Source: Methanospirillum stamsii (GTDB taxonomy: Archaea; Halobacteriota; Methanomicrobia; Methanomicrobiales; Methanospirillaceae). Taken from it: DNA of 64,000 bases. Where the stretch lies: contig NZ_QGMZ01000010.1 of assembly GCF_003173335.1 (NCBI RefSeq), forward strand, positions 76,974 through 140,973, in the 5' to 3' direction. A program made the translations under genes and the position numbers. This document shows positions 62,532 through 64,000 of the stretch, piece by piece (position 1 is the first letter of the stretch; the number at the start of each line of letters is the position of its first letter). The notes under the pieces were generated by a model. The model had not been told where the DNA came from and made no database searches. It worked only from the letters and a program-made list of their open reading frames with translations.

Positions 62532-64000
62532 TTATTTGTTAGAATGAGGATGATGCAGTACCTCTTCCTCGAATTCATGGACATCATGCATAACCTTGTC
62601 AACGAACGAGAGAATTGCGGGCATTACTGCAATTGCTCCAATCAGTGAGAAGAGCACAGCGATAATAGTGGTGAGACCAAAGTTTGAGATAATCGGGAAG
62701 GTAGAGAGAATTAATGCCGAGAACCCAAAGAAGGTAGCAAATCCGGATACCATAATGGCAGAGCCTATCTTGCTCACACTGTTCTTGAGTGCTTCGATAA
62801 CATTCGGAGTAACCTCTTTCTCCTCGATAAACCGTTCCATCACCAGGATAGTGTACTCAGCAGCAACTCCGATGGTCATCGATCCAAGACATGCCGTCAT
62901 CACATTGTAATCAATTCCAAGAAGATACATCGCCACTGCATTCCACCCGACAACCGCTGCAATGGGCACAATCGGAGTGAGTGCATTGATATTCCGGTAG
63001 ACAACAGCCAGAAAGAGTACCACCAGGATAAATCCTATGTAGGTGATAAGATCCTTACTCTCAACGATATCATTCACGAGGTTGGTAAACACCGCAAAAC
63101 TACCGGTCAGATCTGCCTTGATTCCAGGCGGTGGCGGATAGAGTCTTAAATCTCCTTCAATATCCTCTTTAAGATCGCTCTTTGTGGTTGTGGTCAGTTT
63201 TACCGTGTAAAACTGGATTACTGCTTCATTGTTCCCATTTATGTATGTCTTTTTGGTACCTTCCGGGATCTTTTCCATTGCTGCATCCAGTTCAGCCTGG
63301 GTCGAGGGCATCACTCCGTTATTGTAGGTAATCAGGTAATCTGCAATACTGACTCCCCGGGTAATCTTTGACCGTGTTTTAACCTCAAGATCCGTAAATT
63401 CTTTCATCCAGACTATCGAGTCCAGAGTTAAAACATCAGAACCATGAATTACAATAGGTGCTGAGTCAGTTGAGCCTATCGTGCGGGTAACCTTGTCAAG
63501 AGTGGTTTTTGCCGGCATATCCGGAGGAACAAAGGAGTTTTCATTCGTATCCACCGGAATCCGGGTATCCATCTGAATACCGATGAAAGCAACGAGCAGG
63601 ACTGCCAAAAGAACCGGAACAGGACGTCTTGCTATCCATACTGCTATCGCAGATAATCCGGAGTCTACTATTGCTGCCTGTCTGGAAGCCCCATGTCCTT
63701 TCGCCTTGTAATTAATGAGTATGGCAAAAAGGGGTATCCCAATCAGTGACGTCAGGTAACAGGTCACAACACCGATGATACTGACAAGACCAAAGCCCTG
63801 CATCATCGGTACCGGAGAGATGAACATCGCGATAAAACCCATACAGGTTGCAAGCATCGCAAACATAACGGCAGGTCCGGTTTTGGTGACCGTGGTATGG
63901 ATGGCTTTTGGAAGAGGATTGTCCCTAGCTTCTTCTTCCAGGCGTGAATGAAACTGAATGGCGTAATCAATACCAAGACCAATCATGACCGGAAACGCAG
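62532..64000 (-). CDS. RND-superfamily (MMPL/HAE3-type) transporter, C-terminal part
   Basis: The frame is open to the window edge, so the N-terminal part lies outside. Visible are AFPVMIGLGIDYAIQFHSRLEEE (TM4-like segment with the GxDYA motif), a block of membrane helices, a large extracytoplasmic loop (about residues 145-310) and a second set of helices with TACLGSMTIGVAAEYTILVMERFIEE, the repeated motif of the second half. This two-fold repeat defines the RND fold. Archaeal members are poorly characterised; lipid or hydrophobic-compound export is possible. It ends in a His-rich tail (HHPHSNK). Confidence 0.9.
   Translation of the reverse strand, partial: AFPVMIGLGIDYAIQFHSRLEEEARDNPLPKAIHTTVTKTGPAVMFAMLATCMGFIAMFISPVPMMQGFGLVSIIGVVTCYLTSLIGIPLFAILINYKAKGHGASRQAAIVDSGLSAIAVWIARRPVPVLLAVLLVAFIGIQMDTRIPVDTNENSFVPPDMPAKTTLDKVTRTIGSTDSAPIVIHGSDVLTLDSIVWMKEFTDLEVKTRSKITRGVSIADYLITYNNGVMPSTQAELDAAMEKIPEGTKKTYINGNNEAVIQFYTVKLTTTTKSDLKEDIEGDLRLYPPPPGIKADLTGSFAVFTNLVNDIVESKDLITYIGFILVVLFLAVVYRNINALTPIVPIAAVVGWNAVAMYLLGIDYNVMTACLGSMTIGVAAEYTILVMERFIEEKEVTPNVIEALKNSVSKIGSAIMVSGFATFFGFSALILSTFPIISNFGLTTIIAVLFSLIGAIAVMPAILSFVDKVMHDVHEFEEEVLHHPHSNK

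Noticed and set aside
1-64000. tRNA or rRNA genes, integrase genes and attachment sites
   Set aside because: Intergenic regions were read for cloverleaf-like arms and GTTCRA motifs, and proteins for tyrosine recombinase or transposase motifs; none was convincing.

Overview
The window reads as chromosome of a methanogenic archaeon of the Methanospirillum / Methanomicrobiales type. The basis is inference from content: many REC-PAS-GAF-histidine kinases with the same TRHDILN-type H-box, methyl-accepting chemotaxis proteins, CotH, secreted PKD/Thr-Pro-rich proteases, archaeal GGTGA-like ribosome binding sites and TATA-like boxes. There is no rRNA or methanogenesis gene to prove the species, and I found no tRNA, CRISPR array or intact insertion sequence.

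Layout. 0-12 kb is a signalling region: the tail of a chemoreceptor, a stand-alone response regulator whose apparent start codon is ATA, a 1031-residue hybrid kinase, an aminopeptidase-like hydrolase, a DUF255 thioredoxin-fold protein, and a convergent pair formed by a REC-PAS protein without a kinase domain and a REC-PAS kinase. 12-31 kb is mostly housekeeping and envelope: secreted CotH, a second chemoreceptor, a MarR-type regulator followed by a bacterial-type Lon (both carry the same 19-bp operator-like sequence), a small-molecule kinase, an SDR with two paralogous membrane proteins, a papain-like and a subtilisin-like secreted protease, a cupredoxin-fold lipoprotein that has lost most copper ligands, and another large kinase.

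31-36 kb is a tightly overlapping minus-strand operon built around a 1049-residue primase-helicase. It looks like the replication module of an integrated plasmid or virus; no integrase is visible. 36-56 kb is a defence and addiction island. It holds a type III-like restriction-modification operon with HicB, MntA and HepT genes embedded between res and mod, a GmrSD-like (DUF262/DUF1524) gene with a convergent zinc-ribbon protein in AT-rich DNA, an AlbA_2 ATP-binding regulator with an operator array, an EVE-domain gene, an ATPase without a Walker A motif, and several MNT nucleotidyltransferases. Much of the island is decayed: PIN toxin (frameshift), two Fic relics, two AlbA_2/HATPase relics, YhcG/DUF1016 (frameshift), second HicB (frameshift) and a HEPN toxin (amber codon).

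56-64 kb returns to chromosomal genes: a metallo-hydrolase, small secreted proteins, an operon coupling an HTH-FHA protein to a membrane Ser/Thr kinase, a decayed duplicate of that kinase's 3' end, a DUF2202 ferritin-like protein, a ten-unit 14-residue repeat protein, and the C-terminal part of an RND/MMPL transporter that runs off the window.

The most promising leads are the HTH-FHA plus Ser/Thr kinase pair, the MarR-Lon regulon with a shared operator, the addiction genes wired into the type III operon, and the primase-helicase operon. All functional assignments are from motif reading; no database search was possible.
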